A stretch of 64,000 nucleotides of DNA, taken from NCBI RefSeq assembly GCF_003172955.1, contig NZ_QGKR01000226.1, positions 1-64,000 on the forward strand, given 5' to 3'. Both the position numbers and the translations under genes were made by a program. The stretch is from Micromonospora acroterricola (GTDB taxonomy: Bacteria > Actinomycetota > Actinomycetes > Mycobacteriales > Micromonosporaceae). Positions 8,146 to 17,247 of this stretch are shown one piece after another (positions within the stretch are counted from its first letter, which is position 1; every line of letters starts with the position of its first letter). The notes beneath the pieces are model-generated. The model ran no database searches. It worked only from the letters and a program-made list of their open reading frames with translations, and had not been told where the DNA came from.

Positions 8146-9184
8146 CATGAATGCCGTGGATGAGGTGCGTCAGGTGTTGGGCGGCTTGGACCCGGCCCGC
8201 ACCGCCCCGCTGTGCGATGACAGTCGTCGCGGGCAGGTGCTGGCTCGTATCCTCGCCGACGACCGCGGAGCAGGAACCGCCAGGCGAACAGTGCCGCGAC
8301 GTCGGCTCGTCCTGGCTGCGGTCGGTGCGGTGGCCGTGGCGGCGGCCGGTGGTGGGGTAGCGGTTGAGCTGTACCGCCAGCCGGAGCCGGCCTATGCCGC
8401 GACCCCGGTGATGCTCACCTACGGGCCGCCGGCGACCGCGGAACCGGCTAGTACCCGGCTTCGACGGCTGGCCGCTGTGGCGGCGCAGCAGCCGATGCCG
8501 CCGCGGCCCGCCGGGACGGTGGAGCACCTGGAGTCCACGAACTGGTTTCTGAACTCCTCCATCTCCGGCGGTAGGACCGTATCCGCTGTGGTGCCACAGC
8601 GGTGGCGGTCCTGGCGGACCGATGACGACGCGGGCCGCATGGTCAAGAAGGATCTGCCGCCGATGTTCCGTTCAGACGCTGACCGTAGGCAGTGGAAAAA
8701 GTGGGGTGGTCGCGTCGAGTCGTCCGAGAAGGTGCACGACTATGCCGCCGGGGAGTTCTACAGCGGCTTCCGCGGTGCGGTCCCGACGGACGCCGCCGCA
8801 CTGCGCGGCTGGCTGAGGGCAGGCGGGTCCGCGCCGCAGGCGCCGGTGCAGTACCTGGAGGACGCCGCCCAACTCGCCGGGGTACGGCTGCTGAACCCGC
8901 CCCAGCGCGCAGCGGCGCTCACACTCCTTGCCGACCTCCCGGGCATCACGGTCACCGGCACCGTCACCGACCGCGCCGGACGCACCGGGGAAGCCTTCTC
9001 CATCACCACGAACGCTCACGGCCTGCCCGCCCAATACACCGTGATCGTCGAAGCACGCTCCGGCACGCTGCTGGGATACGAAGAGGTGCTGACCACCACC
9101 GCGGGGAAGCTGAACGTGACGATCCCCGCAGTGATCACCTACCGCTCATACCTAGTAGCCGAGTACGCCGCCCCGCCACGCTGA
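8138..9184 (+). CDS. CU044_5270-type membrane-anchored protein, sigma-factor partner
   Basis: A 348-residue protein. The cytoplasmic N-terminus has VDEVRQVLGGLDPAR, followed by a single membrane segment (RLVLAAVGAVAVAAAGGGVA, residues ~52-72) and a long exported domain. The exported domain has YTVIVEARSGTLLGYEEVL near the end, as in the CU044_5270 family. Members almost always follow an ECF sigma factor and are presumed sensors or anti-sigma factors, though unproven. GTG 8138 or ATG 8147 are both possible starts; either overlaps or abuts the sigma stop at 8143-8145, indicating translational coupling. Confidence 0.8.
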   Translation: MDDMNAVDEVRQVLGGLDPARTAPLCDDSRRGQVLARILADDRGAGTARRTVPRRRLVLAAVGAVAVAAAGGGVAVELYRQPEPAYAATPVMLTYGPPATAEPASTRLRRLAAVAAQQPMPPRPAGTVEHLESTNWFLNSSISGGRTVSAVVPQRWRSWRTDDDAGRMVKKDLPPMFRSDADRRQWKKWGGRVESSEKVHDYAAGEFYSGFRGAVPTDAAALRGWLRAGGSAPQAPVQYLEDAAQLAGVRLLNPPQRAAALTLLADLPGITVTGTVTDRAGRTGEAFSITTNAHGLPAQYTVIVEARSGTLLGYEEVLTTTAGKLNVTIPAVITYRSYLVAEYAAPPR

Positions 9185-9371
9185 CCCCCCGTTGAGCAGC
9201 AGCTGGCGCCGCTGCTCCGCCACGCGCATCCAGGCACCAGGCCTGTTCGGGGTTGACACCGACAGCACCCGTTCAACTGCCGAACCGCATACGTCGTCCA
9301 ACTCAGCTTCCACCTCGTCAAGTGCGTGCCATCCCGGCCAGACGGCTACCCGTGTCGGTCAGCGAGCTTCG

Positions 9372-9572
9372 TCAGCTTGTGATGTACGCCGGCCAGTCAT
9401 AGTCGTCGGAGATGTTGGTGTTCGCCCGTCGAAGGCCGATTGCCTTGTCGTGCTGCTCGCGCATGATGTCGACGTGACCGGCGTGACGAGCGAGTCGCAG
9501 GGCACGTGGACGATGATCCTGCGCAGTCTTCGCATCGCCGAAGATCTCGCTGGCCCCGGAATTCAGCGGCAA
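9372..9572 (-). pseudogene. DUF664/DinB-family protein, C-terminal remnant
   Basis: The reverse frame reads LARHAGHVDIMREQHDKAIG followed by NTNISDDYDWPAYI, the terminal helix of DUF664/DinB proteins (RHAGHADIVRELIDG then D.DWAxY). The preceding residues are out of phase and no N-terminal domain is present. It is a ~60-codon fragment beside a DNA ligase fragment. Confidence 0.55.
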
Positions 9573-9606
9573 GGCCAGCGGTCAAACGGTCAACCACAAA
9601 CCCTAA

Positions 9607-9920
9607 CTACAAGACGCCCTCAATGCCCGCGGCGGTCCAGGTGGTCAACCATTCGGCGGCCTGGTCGAGGTCGGTGGTCTGTGGGGACAGGGTGAGTCGG
9701 GCAGGTGCGTCGGCGAGCATCTGTGTGAGCAGGGCGCGTCGCTCGTGCAGAGGACGGTCCAGCAGCGGTCGGCACGGCGGGGCGCTGAGCAGGTCGAAGA
9801 CGACGTAGTGCGCGGGGTGGCGGCGGGCGATGTCCGGGAGCTGCACGCCAGCGGTGACTCGTCGCTGCAGGTGGGCGAAGTTGGTTCGCTCGCCTTCCCA
9901 CACCACCAGTTCGCCGTTTA
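9607..9920 (-). pseudogene. ATP-dependent DNA ligase, internal fragment
   Basis: The frame INGELVVWEGERTNFAHLQ, then HPAHYVVFDLL, RPLHERRALL and AAEWLTTWTAAGIEGVL is the middle of the adenylation domain of an ATP-dependent DNA ligase. The catalytic KxDG lysine should lie just before this segment, and the conserved EGVVxK motif is cut one residue before its lysine by a stop at 9607. Both ends are lost: ~100 of the usual 300+ residues remain. Confidence 0.75.
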
Positions 9921-10061
9921 TCTTGGGTCAGCTGATCGGTTAGTTGGTTCGTCGGCGATGTTGCGTCTTGGACATGTCCATGACGGTGTCTGTCAATATG
10001 CTCAATCTGCTGCGGCCGAGGTTTCCGTTCCCATGTGAGCGCCGAGCAGCCGCCAGAGGCG

Positions 10062-10288
10062 TCAGCAGGTAGCGGCGGTCCGACCCTGTGGTGGGGCGTC
10101 AAGGAGCGACCGGTGGCGGGTGGGGCAGTGGGTGGGCACTTCTGGGCGTAGGCCGTCGAAGATGATGGCAAGGTATCGCTGCCACAGGGCGAGGCGTCCG
10201 GCACGTAGCTGGTGACGTAGTTGGGCGCGCATCAGCAGGATGACGTCGGCACCGGTGACGTCAGCCCGCAGGGCGCCGTGTTCACGAG
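10062..10288 (-). pseudogene. TetR-family regulator, C-terminal remnant
   Basis: The reverse frame reads GALRADVTGADVILLM, then LWQRYLAIIFDGLRPE, the typical last helices of TetR regulators with the GALRxDVTxxDV and LWxRYxxxxxDGLR motifs. It starts abruptly at the 3' end of the MerR gene and lacks the HTH and most of the ligand domain. It is one of a string of unrelated gene ends joined between 9.37 and 10.29 kb. Confidence 0.6.
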
Positions 10289-10758
10289 CCCGACACCCGC
10301 GCGTAGCCGATGCGGATCTCGGTCGGCTGCGCTGGTGCCGAAGGGATCGGAGCGTGACATTGGTGGTCGCCGGCGCTGTCCGGGTCGAGGAGGTCCTCAT
10401 ACACCCCGACCTTGAACCTGATCAGGTCCAGGCACTCGGCGAGTTTGCCGATTTGGGTGGTGACGTGGGCTTGGTGCTCGCGCATAAGCGTGAGTCGTTC
10501 TTCCTCGTTTCCGGCTCCTTGCCGGACGAGGTTGGCGTATCGGCGTAGCGCGGGCAGGGGCATGCCGGAGGCGCGCAAGATGATGCAGACGGTGAGCCAG
10601 TCCACGTCATCCTGGCTGTAGACGCGGCGCCCGCCAGGTCCGCGCCGCACAGGGTTGACCAAGAGGCCCTCGTGCTCGTAGTAGCGCAGCGCGTGCACGC
10701 TCAAGCCGGTGCGTTCGGCGACCTGGCCGATGCTCAGACTCGTGGTGACCTCAGCCAT
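10282..10758 (-). CDS. MerR family transcriptional regulator
   Basis: A 158-residue protein with a MerR winged helix (SIGQVAERTGLSVHALRYYE, residues ~8-27), the wing RRVYSQDDVDWL, and the coiled dimerisation helix ending IRFKVGVYEDLL. It lacks metal-binding cysteines of the CueR/ZntR type, so it is closer to the AdhR-like group that controls aldo/keto reductases. Divergent from the reductase at 10874, with a MerR-type promoter between them. The C-terminal ~24 residues are not part of the family and end RIGYARVSGS, resembling the first strand of a serine recombinase. The original tail was probably replaced at a recombination junction. Confidence 0.85.
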   Translation of the reverse strand: MAEVTTSLSIGQVAERTGLSVHALRYYEHEGLLVNPVRRGPGGRRVYSQDDVDWLTVCIILRASGMPLPALRRYANLVRQGAGNEEERLTLMREHQAHVTTQIGKLAECLDLIRFKVGVYEDLLDPDSAGDHQCHAPIPSAPAQPTEIRIGYARVSGS

Positions 10759-10776
10759 ACCGTTCAGGGTAGCGGC

Positions 10777-10807
10777 TTGACCTAGAGCCGACTCTAGATC
10801 CTAGGGT
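10777..10807 (+). promoter_or_regulatory. MerR-type promoter/operator for the aldo/keto reductase
   Basis: A -35 TTGACC (10777-10782) and a -10 TAGGGT (10802-10807) are separated by exactly 19 bp. That over-long spacer is the hallmark of MerR-activated promoters. Within it lies a perfect dyad CTAGAG (10782-10787), N4, CTCTAG (10792-10797). It reads toward the aldo/keto reductase and lies 20-70 bp from the divergent MerR start, so MerR probably activates the reductase and may affect itself. Confidence 0.8.
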
Positions 10808-10873
10808 TCCCCGTGCGGTCGACGCTTCTGTCGCTCCGCGTGATCACGGCTGAATCAGTAAGGAAGCGTCACC

Positions 10874-11923
10874 ATGCGCTATCGCACCCTCGGTGGAACC
10901 GGTATCGAAGTCAGTGCCTACTGCCTCGGAACCATGATGTTCCAGGACGGCTGCAACTCCGACCACGACGATTGTGTCCGCATCATCCACGCCGCCCTGG
11001 ACCAGGGGATCAACTTCGTCGACACCGCCGACATGTACGGACAGGGAGAGTCCGAGGAAATCGTGGGCAAGGCGCTGCGGGGGCGCCGTGATGACGTTGT
11101 ATTGGCCACCAAGGTGCACTTTCAGATGGGCGAGGGCCGCAATCGCAGTGGCAACTCGCGGCGTTGGATCCTCAAGGCGGTTGAGGACAGCCTCAGGCGC
11201 CTGAACACCGACTGGATCGACCTCTACCAGGTCCACCGCCCCGACGACTCGACCGACGTCGAGGAGACGCTCTCGGTGCTCAGCGACCTCGTGCGCCAGG
11301 GGAAGCTCCGCGCTTTCGGCTGCTCGACGTTCCCGGCTGAGGAGATCGTCGAGGCGCATCACGTCTCCGAGCATCGTGGCCTCGGACGCTTCCGCACCGA
11401 GCAGCCGCCGTATTCGATCCTGGCCCGCGGGATCGAGGCCTCGGTCCTGCCCGTCTGCCAGCGCTACGGAATGGGTGTGCTGGTCTGGAGCCCACTGGCT
11501 TTCGGGTTCCTCACCGGCAAGTACCGCAAGAACCAGCCCATCGACCTCTCAACCGGCCGTCCCACAATCCGGCCGGAACGATTCGATCCCACGATCGCGG
11601 AAAACGCCGCCAAGCTCGACGTCGTCGAGCAGCTCGTCGAGCTCGCGGAAAACATCGGCTGCACCCTCCCGCAGCTCGCCATTGCGTTCACCGTGGCCCA
11701 CCCGGCCGTCACCTCGGCGATCATCGGACCGCGGACCATGCCGCAGCTGGAGGATCTCCTCAAGGGCGTCGCGCTGACCCTGGACGATGCGGCCCTCGAC
11801 CGGATCGACGAGATCGTGCCGCCCGGGACCAACCTGTACAACCCCAACGCTCCCTTGCCCCCGCGTTCACTGACCGACACCGCACTGCGTCGCCGCCCAC
11901 TCACCGACCGCGCCGCGGCCTGA
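10874..11923 (+). CDS. aldo/keto reductase
   Basis: A 349-residue (alpha/beta)8 NADPH-dependent oxidoreductase. The catalytic tetrad is visible: Asp50 (FVDTADMYG), Tyr55, Lys80 (VLATKVHF) and His121 (LYQVHRPD). The cofactor-binding end is SAIIGPRTMPQLED. It reduces aldehydes or ketones; the substrate is not evident. ATG 10874 follows AAGGAAG. Regulation: directly downstream of the 19-bp-spacer MerR promoter. A strong hairpin 34 bp after the stop ends the transcript. Confidence 0.92.
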   Translation: MRYRTLGGTGIEVSAYCLGTMMFQDGCNSDHDDCVRIIHAALDQGINFVDTADMYGQGESEEIVGKALRGRRDDVVLATKVHFQMGEGRNRSGNSRRWILKAVEDSLRRLNTDWIDLYQVHRPDDSTDVEETLSVLSDLVRQGKLRAFGCSTFPAEEIVEAHHVSEHRGLGRFRTEQPPYSILARGIEASVLPVCQRYGMGVLVWSPLAFGFLTGKYRKNQPIDLSTGRPTIRPERFDPTIAENAAKLDVVEQLVELAENIGCTLPQLAIAFTVAHPAVTSAIIGPRTMPQLEDLLKGVALTLDDAALDRIDEIVPPGTNLYNPNAPLPPRSLTDTALRRRPLTDRAAA

Positions 11924-11956
11924 GCGAGCTGATAGTTGGTGGGCCAGATTTTGAAT

Positions 11957-11988
11957 CGAGGGAGACGGGCGTCCCCCCGTCTCCCTCG
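11957..11988 (+). terminator. hairpin terminator after aldo/keto reductase
   Basis: A perfect 13-bp stem: CGAGGGAGACGGG (11957-11969), loop CGTCCC, CCCGTCTCCCTCG (11976-11988). No U-tract, as usual in this GC range. It lies at the left edge of the MFS remnant, whose homology begins just after it. Confidence 0.75.
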
Positions 11989-12729
11989 CGCCTTCCGGGT
12001 CTTCTGGTTCGGCGAAGCCGTCAGCCTGTTCGGGACCGCGACCACGGCGACGCTGCTGTCGCTGCTCGCGGCCACGCAGCTGGATGCCGGTCCGGGCTGA
12101 TGGGAATCTTAGCGGCGGCGAGCTGGTCACCGTGGCTGATCCTCGGTCTGCCAGCCGGTGCGCTCGCCGACCGGTGGTCGCCCCGCACGACGATGATCGT
12201 GAGCGATCTGGTCGCGGCCGCCGCTGCCGCGACCGTGCCGCTGCTGTGGGTGACCGGCACGCTGACGCTTGCGGCGCTGATCGCGGTCGCGTTCGTGATC
12301 GGCTCGTGTGCCGTGGTCTTCCGAGCCGCGCTGCCCCGACTCGTCATCCGAGTGGTGGATGCCGAGCAGTTCGGGACTGCGAACTCGATGCTGTACGCCA
12401 CCGAATCAGCCAGCACAATTGTCGGGCCGGGGCTGGCCGGCCTGATCGCACAGGCCGTGTCCGCCGCGCTCGGCGTGCTCCTCGACGCGGTCAGCTTCCT
12501 CGTCTCGGCCGTCTGCCTCGCCCGAACGCGTCCCGCGGGCCGGGCATCCGATCATGCCGTGGCCGTGCTGGAAGATTCCTTCCTGCAGCGCATCTGAGCC
12601 GGCGTCACCGTCGTCGCCCGCGACCGTTATTTGCGGTACTTCGCCGGCCTGGCCGCGGTGCAGAACTTCGGCCTCACCGGCTTGCTGTCCCTCCAGGTCC
12701 TCTTCCTGGTCGACGAGCTCGCCGCATGA
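11980..12729 (+). pseudogene. MFS efflux transporter, truncated, frameshifted and with a premature stop
   Basis: It begins at PRAFRVFWFGEAVSLFGTA (first membrane helix) and continues to about 12096, where the frame shifts by one base. The ATG 12100 frame then carries LGLPAGALADRWSPRTTMIV, the motif-A region of MFS exporters of the enterobactin-exporter/macrolide-efflux type, and further helices. A TGA at 12595-12597 interrupts the frame, which resumes AGVTVVARDRYLRYFAGLAA and stops at a junction near 12722. About 250 of ~400+ codons remain. Inactive. Confidence 0.8.
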
Positions 12730-13231
12730 CCTCTGCCTCGAACTCCTCGTGCGCCGGCTCGCTGCGGGCGCGCCACCGCCGGTGGTGCACCCGGCAGTAG
12801 AGCGAGCCGCCTTCCACGGCCAGCGCACAGTTCGGCAGCCGGCAGGTGGACTGGGGGCCGCCGGTAACGACCACGGTGGTAACCCATGTGGCGATCGGCG
12901 GGTGTCTCGCCGCCTTCCACTGACGTGAGTGCACCGCGCAGAGTCCGTCCCGAGCGCGGCCACGCCGGCAGGCAGGCACAAGGTAATTGGGAAGGATGTG
13001 GTGGTCGCGCAACGCCGATTCGGTCGTTTTGGCGAAAACGTCGAGCTGAGGGCGGCCGAGTCGGTGCCAGCGCAGGACGTGGCCGTTGCACATGCCGTTG
13101 TCGATGGCCTCCCGGCGACAGCAAGTCACGGCGCAGACGGCCTCCATGTGTTGCGGCCGGACGTAGATCAGCGGCTCCCAGCGCCACTCCGACGGAACCG
13201 CTTCCTCGAGCAGCGCTCGCGCCAGCGCCAC
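12674..13231 (-). CDS. Cys/His-repeat (zinc-finger-like) protein, C-terminus truncated
   Basis: Up to three repeats of the pattern C-x4-C-x9/10-C-x2-H-x2-RW are visible. Repeat 1 is C33/C38/C48/H51 (MCNGHVLRW). Repeat 2 has lost its first Cys: C88/C98/H101 (LCAVHSRQW). Repeat 3 is C130/C135/C146/H149 (YCRVHHRRW). Such repeats suggest nucleic-acid-binding zinc knuckles, and I recall similar proteins near actinobacterial integrases. After about residue 168 the frame runs into the antisense of the MFS remnant, so the original C-terminus is gone. Start GTG 13231. No clear partner gene remains nearby. Confidence 0.5.
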   Translation of the reverse strand: MALARALLEEAVPSEWRWEPLIYVRPQHMEAVCAVTCCRREAIDNGMCNGHVLRWHRLGRPQLDVFAKTTESALRDHHILPNYLVPACRRGRARDGLCAVHSRQWKAARHPPIATWVTTVVVTGGPQSTCRLPNCALAVEGGSLYCRVHHRRWRARSEPAHEEFEAEVMRRARRPGRGPGGTASR

Positions 13232-13301
13232 ACACCCAGGACGCGGGCAGCCGTGCTGTCTAGCGGATCCGGTAGAGCCCTGGGGCCGGTCTTAGGGACC
13301 G

Positions 13302-14939
13302 TCAGTCGCGTAGGTCGCGGTGCTGGTAGCCATGGGCACCGATGATCGTGACCACGGTTGCGATGCCGACCATTCCAGCGATCCCAGCCCAGTCCGGTGG
13401 TACGTCTGGGACCGAGGCGAGGTGCGCGAATGGGGATAGCTGGCTGACCCAGTGTGGTGCGCCGGTGCTGTCGACGATGACTTGGAGGAGGAATCCGCCC
13501 GCGGCGGGTAGGGCGCCGATGAGCGCGACGGCGCGGGGTAGCCAGCCGAGGGCGAAGATGGCCGCTCCCAGGCAGAGCACAGCTACCGGTACGACGTTCA
13601 CCGCACCCGCGAGGGCCGCGTCCAGGTGTAGCGGTGCGCCGACGGCGGTTGCCCCCGCCCAGGTGGCGAGTCCAGCGTTGGCGGTGAGTATCACCGCACC
13701 GGAGGCCGTGACGGCGGCTTCGGTGGCGAGTAGTCGTAGCCGGGTTACGGGTTGGGCGTAGAGCAGGGTGAGCCGGCGGTCGGTTTCGTCGGCGGCGGTT
13801 GCGGCGATGCGTACGGCGGTGAAGATCCCGACGGGGATGGCAAGCAGCCCGAACATCGCCGCCGCGTAGCCCTCGACCGAGCCGAGGCCGGCGAACCCGG
13901 CTTGTGCGGCGAGGTCGGCGAATTGTGCGTTGTCGGCGAGGAAGTCGGTCATGGAGACCGCGAGGAGTCCGATGAGCAGGTAGTAGGCGCCGATGCCGGC
14001 AGTCCAGCCGGCGAGGGGGCGCAACAGACGCCGGACGGCGAATACGGGTATCGAGCCGAGTAGGGCCAACCGTGGGGCACGACCCGTCCGGGGTGCGAGC
14101 CAGCCGCCCCGGATATCGCGGTGACCGGTGGTCGCGGGGATGGTGGCGAGCAGCGCGGACGCGGCCAGGGCCAGCACCACCAGCGGCAGGACCCGGTTGG
14201 TGTCGTAGGGGCGGGAGAGCGCCATGAGTCCGAACGGGGACAGCCACCGCAGCCAGCCCAGTGCGTCGATGCCGTCACCGATCATCCGGATGAGGAGCCC
14301 TGCGCCGAGCAGCGCGGCAGCGGCGCCGGTCGCAGCGGAGCGGGCGGGGACGATCTGCGCCGCGACGGTCCCGGCGGCGGCGAAGAACACCCCAACCAAC
14401 GCGACACCCGCACCATGCAGCGCGGCCCCGACCGGTGGGGTGCCGGCAGCGATGAGCGCGCCCGCCGTGGCGAGCCCGGCCAGCAGCACGGCGGCGACAA
14501 CCGTGGTGACGTGGCGGATTACGATGGTGGTCAGGGGGATCCGTCCGGCCAGCAGCAGGTCCCAGCGACCGGCGTCCTCCTCGCCCCGGGTTATCCGGGT
14601 AGCGGTGAGCAGGCCCCATACTCCGACCAGGACGGCGAGGACGGTGCCGGTACGCCAGACCGTGAAACCGCCCGACGTGTTCAGGGCGACAGGTTCGCCG
14701 AACAGAGTGCGGATGGCCGGGTTCTCGGCCAGTGCGGCAAGCGCGGCGGCGTCCAATGCGTCGCCGACGGTGCTGGCGTACGTGATGGCGACCATCGCCG
14801 ACATGCCGGCGACGAGGAGTATCACGATGCCCGCGCCGCGCCGCATCTGACAGACGGCCAGCCAGGTCACCGCGCGACCGGCGGCCGGACGTACGGTGAC
14901 CGGCGGTACCTGCGGCGCCTGCGTGTCGACGGCGGTCAC
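13302..14939 (-). CDS. ABC exporter permease
   Basis: A 545-residue integral membrane protein with about 12 hydrophobic segments in two half-transporter-like blocks, resembling actinobacterial exporters annotated as antibiotic (polyketide) transport permeases. A conserved cytosolic motif follows the second segment (TRITRGEEDAGRWDLLLAGR) and recurs in the second half (AADETDRRLTLLYAQPVTR). The GTG start at 14939 overlaps the stop of the ATPase gene upstream, so the two are translationally coupled. Together they would form an efflux ABC transporter; substrate unknown. Confidence 0.88.
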   Translation of the reverse strand: MTAVDTQAPQVPPVTVRPAAGRAVTWLAVCQMRRGAGIVILLVAGMSAMVAITYASTVGDALDAAALAALAENPAIRTLFGEPVALNTSGGFTVWRTGTVLAVLVGVWGLLTATRITRGEEDAGRWDLLLAGRIPLTTIVIRHVTTVVAAVLLAGLATAGALIAAGTPPVGAALHGAGVALVGVFFAAAGTVAAQIVPARSAATGAAAALLGAGLLIRMIGDGIDALGWLRWLSPFGLMALSRPYDTNRVLPLVVLALAASALLATIPATTGHRDIRGGWLAPRTGRAPRLALLGSIPVFAVRRLLRPLAGWTAGIGAYYLLIGLLAVSMTDFLADNAQFADLAAQAGFAGLGSVEGYAAAMFGLLAIPVGIFTAVRIAATAADETDRRLTLLYAQPVTRLRLLATEAAVTASGAVILTANAGLATWAGATAVGAPLHLDAALAGAVNVVPVAVLCLGAAIFALGWLPRAVALIGALPAAGGFLLQVIVDSTGAPHWVSQLSPFAHLASVPDVPPDWAGIAGMVGIATVVTIIGAHGYQHRDLRD

Positions 14940-15826
14940 CGAGACACCTCGTTGTAGTAGTCGAGGAAGATTTCCTCGAGTGTCGGTTCGTGAATCTCCA
15001 GGGCTGTCACGTCCGCTGTGGCGAGGGCCCGGAGGACGGGTGCTGGTGGGCCGGTGAGGGTGAACCGCAGCCGCACGGGTCCGACCACCTCGATGGTCTC
15101 CACGCCGGGCACCCCGGCCAATTGGGGTGCGGTGCCGGCGAAGGTGACCTCGACCTGGCTGCGGTGCAGCCGCCGCAGGTCCGCGACGTCAGCGATTTCC
15201 ACGAGCCGGCCGGCGCGCAGGATCGCCACCCGGTCACACACGGCCTCGACCTCGGCGAGCTGATGAGAGCTGAGGAACACCGTCTGTCCCCGATCGCGGG
15301 CCTGCGCGACCGCGCGTTGGAACTCCCGTTCCATCAGGGGGTCCAGGCCGCTGGTCGGCTCGTCGAAGACCAGTAGCGGTGCGCGGGTGGCGAACGCGGC
15401 GACCAAGGCCACCTTTTGCCGGTTGCCGGTTGAGTACGTTCGGCCGGGTTTCGACAGGTCCAGCGCGAACCTCTCGACCAGGTCGTCGCGGTATTCGCGA
15501 TCGACGCTGGCGCCGGTGCGACCGAGTAGTTCGAGGGTTTCGGCGCCGGTCAGCCCCGGCCAGAGCGCCACGTCGGCGGGCACGTACGCCAACGACCGGT
15601 GCGCTCTGCGCACGTCTTGGGCGTCGGTGTCGAAGATCCGGGCCGAGCCCGTTGTCGGGCGGGCCATGCCGAGTAGCAGCCGGATGGTGGTGGACTTGCC
15701 GGCACCGTTCGGGCCGAGGAACCCGAACACCGAGCCGGTCGGCACGGTGAGATCGAGTCCGTCGAGCGCGAGGACCCGCCCGTAGCGCTTGGTGAGTTTT
15801 TCGGTGCGAATGGCAAACGTATCCAC
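14936..15826 (-). CDS. ABC transporter ATP-binding protein
   Basis: A single nucleotide-binding domain with Walker A GPNGAGKSTTIRL, a signature-position motif YSTGNRQKVALV (a degenerate form of LSGGQ, common in this exporter group), Walker B LLVFDEPTSGLDP and H-loop FLSSHQLAEVE. A ~75-residue C-terminal extension follows. I prefer GTG 15826 (VDTFAIRTEKL), which has GAAGAGGA a few bases upstream; the open frame reaches 15886. Paired with the permease immediately downstream. Likely drug or metabolite export across the cytoplasmic membrane. Confidence 0.9.
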   Translation of the reverse strand: MDTFAIRTEKLTKRYGRVLALDGLDLTVPTGSVFGFLGPNGAGKSTTIRLLLGMARPTTGSARIFDTDAQDVRRAHRSLAYVPADVALWPGLTGAETLELLGRTGASVDREYRDDLVERFALDLSKPGRTYSTGNRQKVALVAAFATRAPLLVFDEPTSGLDPLMEREFQRAVAQARDRGQTVFLSSHQLAEVEAVCDRVAILRAGRLVEIADVADLRRLHRSQVEVTFAGTAPQLAGVPGVETIEVVGPVRLRFTLTGPPAPVLRALATADVTALEIHEPTLEEIFLDYYNEVSR

Positions 15827-15939
15827 GGCAGTCCTCTTCGGTCGACGCGACAATGCGACTGCCGACCAGACTTCCCGGCGCTCCACAATGAGCGTACGCC
15901 CGAAAAGCCACCGGCAGGAAGGGTCTCGGCGGGCGGCAG

Positions 15940-17247
15940 TCAGCGCCGCAGGTCGTCCGTCTCGTAGGCGTCCGGTATGCCGTCGGCGTCGGTGTCACGT
16001 TCCTCGACCGCGCAGATCCGCTCGTAGTGGCGGTTGCGGACACGTAGCACGACAGTCGCCAGCAGGGCCGCGACCAGTGATCCGAGCAGGACGCCGATCT
16101 TGGTGTGCTCGTCCCGCTCGCTGCCTGTGCCGAAGGCAAGCTCGCCGATGAGCAGGGAGACGGTGAACCCGACCCCGGCGAGCAGGGCGAGCCCGAACAC
16201 ATCCCACCAACTCAACCCTTCGGCGAGCCGGGCCCGGGTGAACCGCTGCACCAGCCAGGTCGCCCCGGTGACCCCGATCGCCTTGCCCGCGACGAGTCCC
16301 ACCGCCACGCCCAGGGCGACCGAGTCGGTCAGGGTCGCGCCGAGACCACCGGCGCCAGCGATCGAGACCCCGGCGGCGAAGAACGCGAAGACCGGTACCG
16401 CAACACCGGCCGACAGGGGCCGGAAGCGGTGCTCGAAGTGTTCGGCCAGACCGGGGCCTGGTCCTTCGGCCCGGCGGATCACCGGAACCGTGAACGCGAG
16501 CAGGACTCCGGCGACGGTGGCGTGGATGCCGGAGGCGTGGACCAGCGCCCAGGTGAGCGCGGCCAGGGGCAGCAGCAGCCACCATGATCGCACCCGCTTC
16601 TGCACCAACACCCCGAACAGGGCGAGGGGGATGAACGCCAGGCCGAGGGGGATCAGGTGCAGTGAGGTGGTGTAGAACAGCGCGATGATCAGGATCGCGA
16701 TCAGGTCGTCGACCACGGCGAGAGTGAGCAGGAAGGTTCGCATCGCGGCCGGTAGGTGGGTGCTGATCGCCCCGAGGACGGCGAGGGCGAACGCGATGTC
16801 GGTGGCGGTCGGGATCGCCCAGCCCGCCACGGCGCCGTCCCCCGTACTCGCGTTGAACGCGACGTAGATCAGGGCGGGCATCGCCATCCCACCGACCGCT
16901 GCAGCGACCGGAAGCGCCGCCCGGCGCGGGTCGCGCAGGTCACCCGCGACGAACTCGCGTTTCAGCTCCAGCCCGGCGACGAAGAAGAAGATCGCGAGCA
17001 GCCCGTCGGCCGCCCATTGGCTCAGGGTGAGATCCAGGTGTAGCGCGGCGGGACCGACCTGCACGCTGCCGAGGGCGCGGTACGCGTCGCCCCAGGGGGA
17101 GTTCGCCCAGATCAGGGCGAGCACCGCGGCCCCGAGGAGTAGCACCCCGCCGACCGTTTCGGTACGGAGGATGTCGCCGACCCGGCGGACCTCCGGCCAG
17201 CTCCCACGACCGAACAGGTGCTGGTTGGGGCTACCGGACGTTCCCAT
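15940..17247 (-). CDS. nhaA: Na+/H+ antiporter NhaA
   Basis: A 435-residue protein with ~11-12 membrane helices. Diagnostic NhaA motifs: [34 protein letters not shown], and [15 protein letters not shown], which holds the two adjacent aspartates for cation binding. [15 protein letters not shown] lies near the end. ATG 17247 follows AGGAG; upstream extension to 17367 has no family match. It extrudes Na+ in exchange for H+ and helps pH and salt homeostasis. Unusual: the cytoplasmic C-terminus ends in [15 protein letters not shown], a calcium-loop (thrombospondin type-3-like) motif. Confidence 0.93.
   Translation of the reverse strand: MGTSGSPNQHLFGRGSWPEVRRVGDILRTETVGGVLLLGAAVLALIWANSPWGDAYRALGSVQVGPAALHLDLTLSQWAADGLLAIFFFVAGLELKREFVAGDLRDPRRAALPVAAAVGGMAMPALIYVAFNASTGDGAVAGWAIPTATDIAFALAVLGAISTHLPAAMRTFLLTLAVVDDLIAILIIALFYTTSLHLIPLGLAFIPLALFGVLVQKRVRSWWLLLPLAALTWALVHASGIHATVAGVLLAFTVPVIRRAEGPGPGLAEHFEHRFRPLSAGVAVPVFAFFAAGVSIAGAGGLGATLTDSVALGVAVGLVAGKAIGVTGATWLVQRFTRARLAEGLSWWDVFGLALLAGVGFTVSLLIGELAFGTGSERDEHTKIGVLLGSLVAALLATVVLRVRNRHYERICAVEERDTDADGIPDAYETDDLRR

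Noticed and set aside
10240..10758. IS607-type transposase (MerR HTH plus resolvase)
   Set aside because: The MerR part has a full dimerisation helix and ends normally; only eight resolvase-like residues follow, and no catalytic resolvase domain exists.
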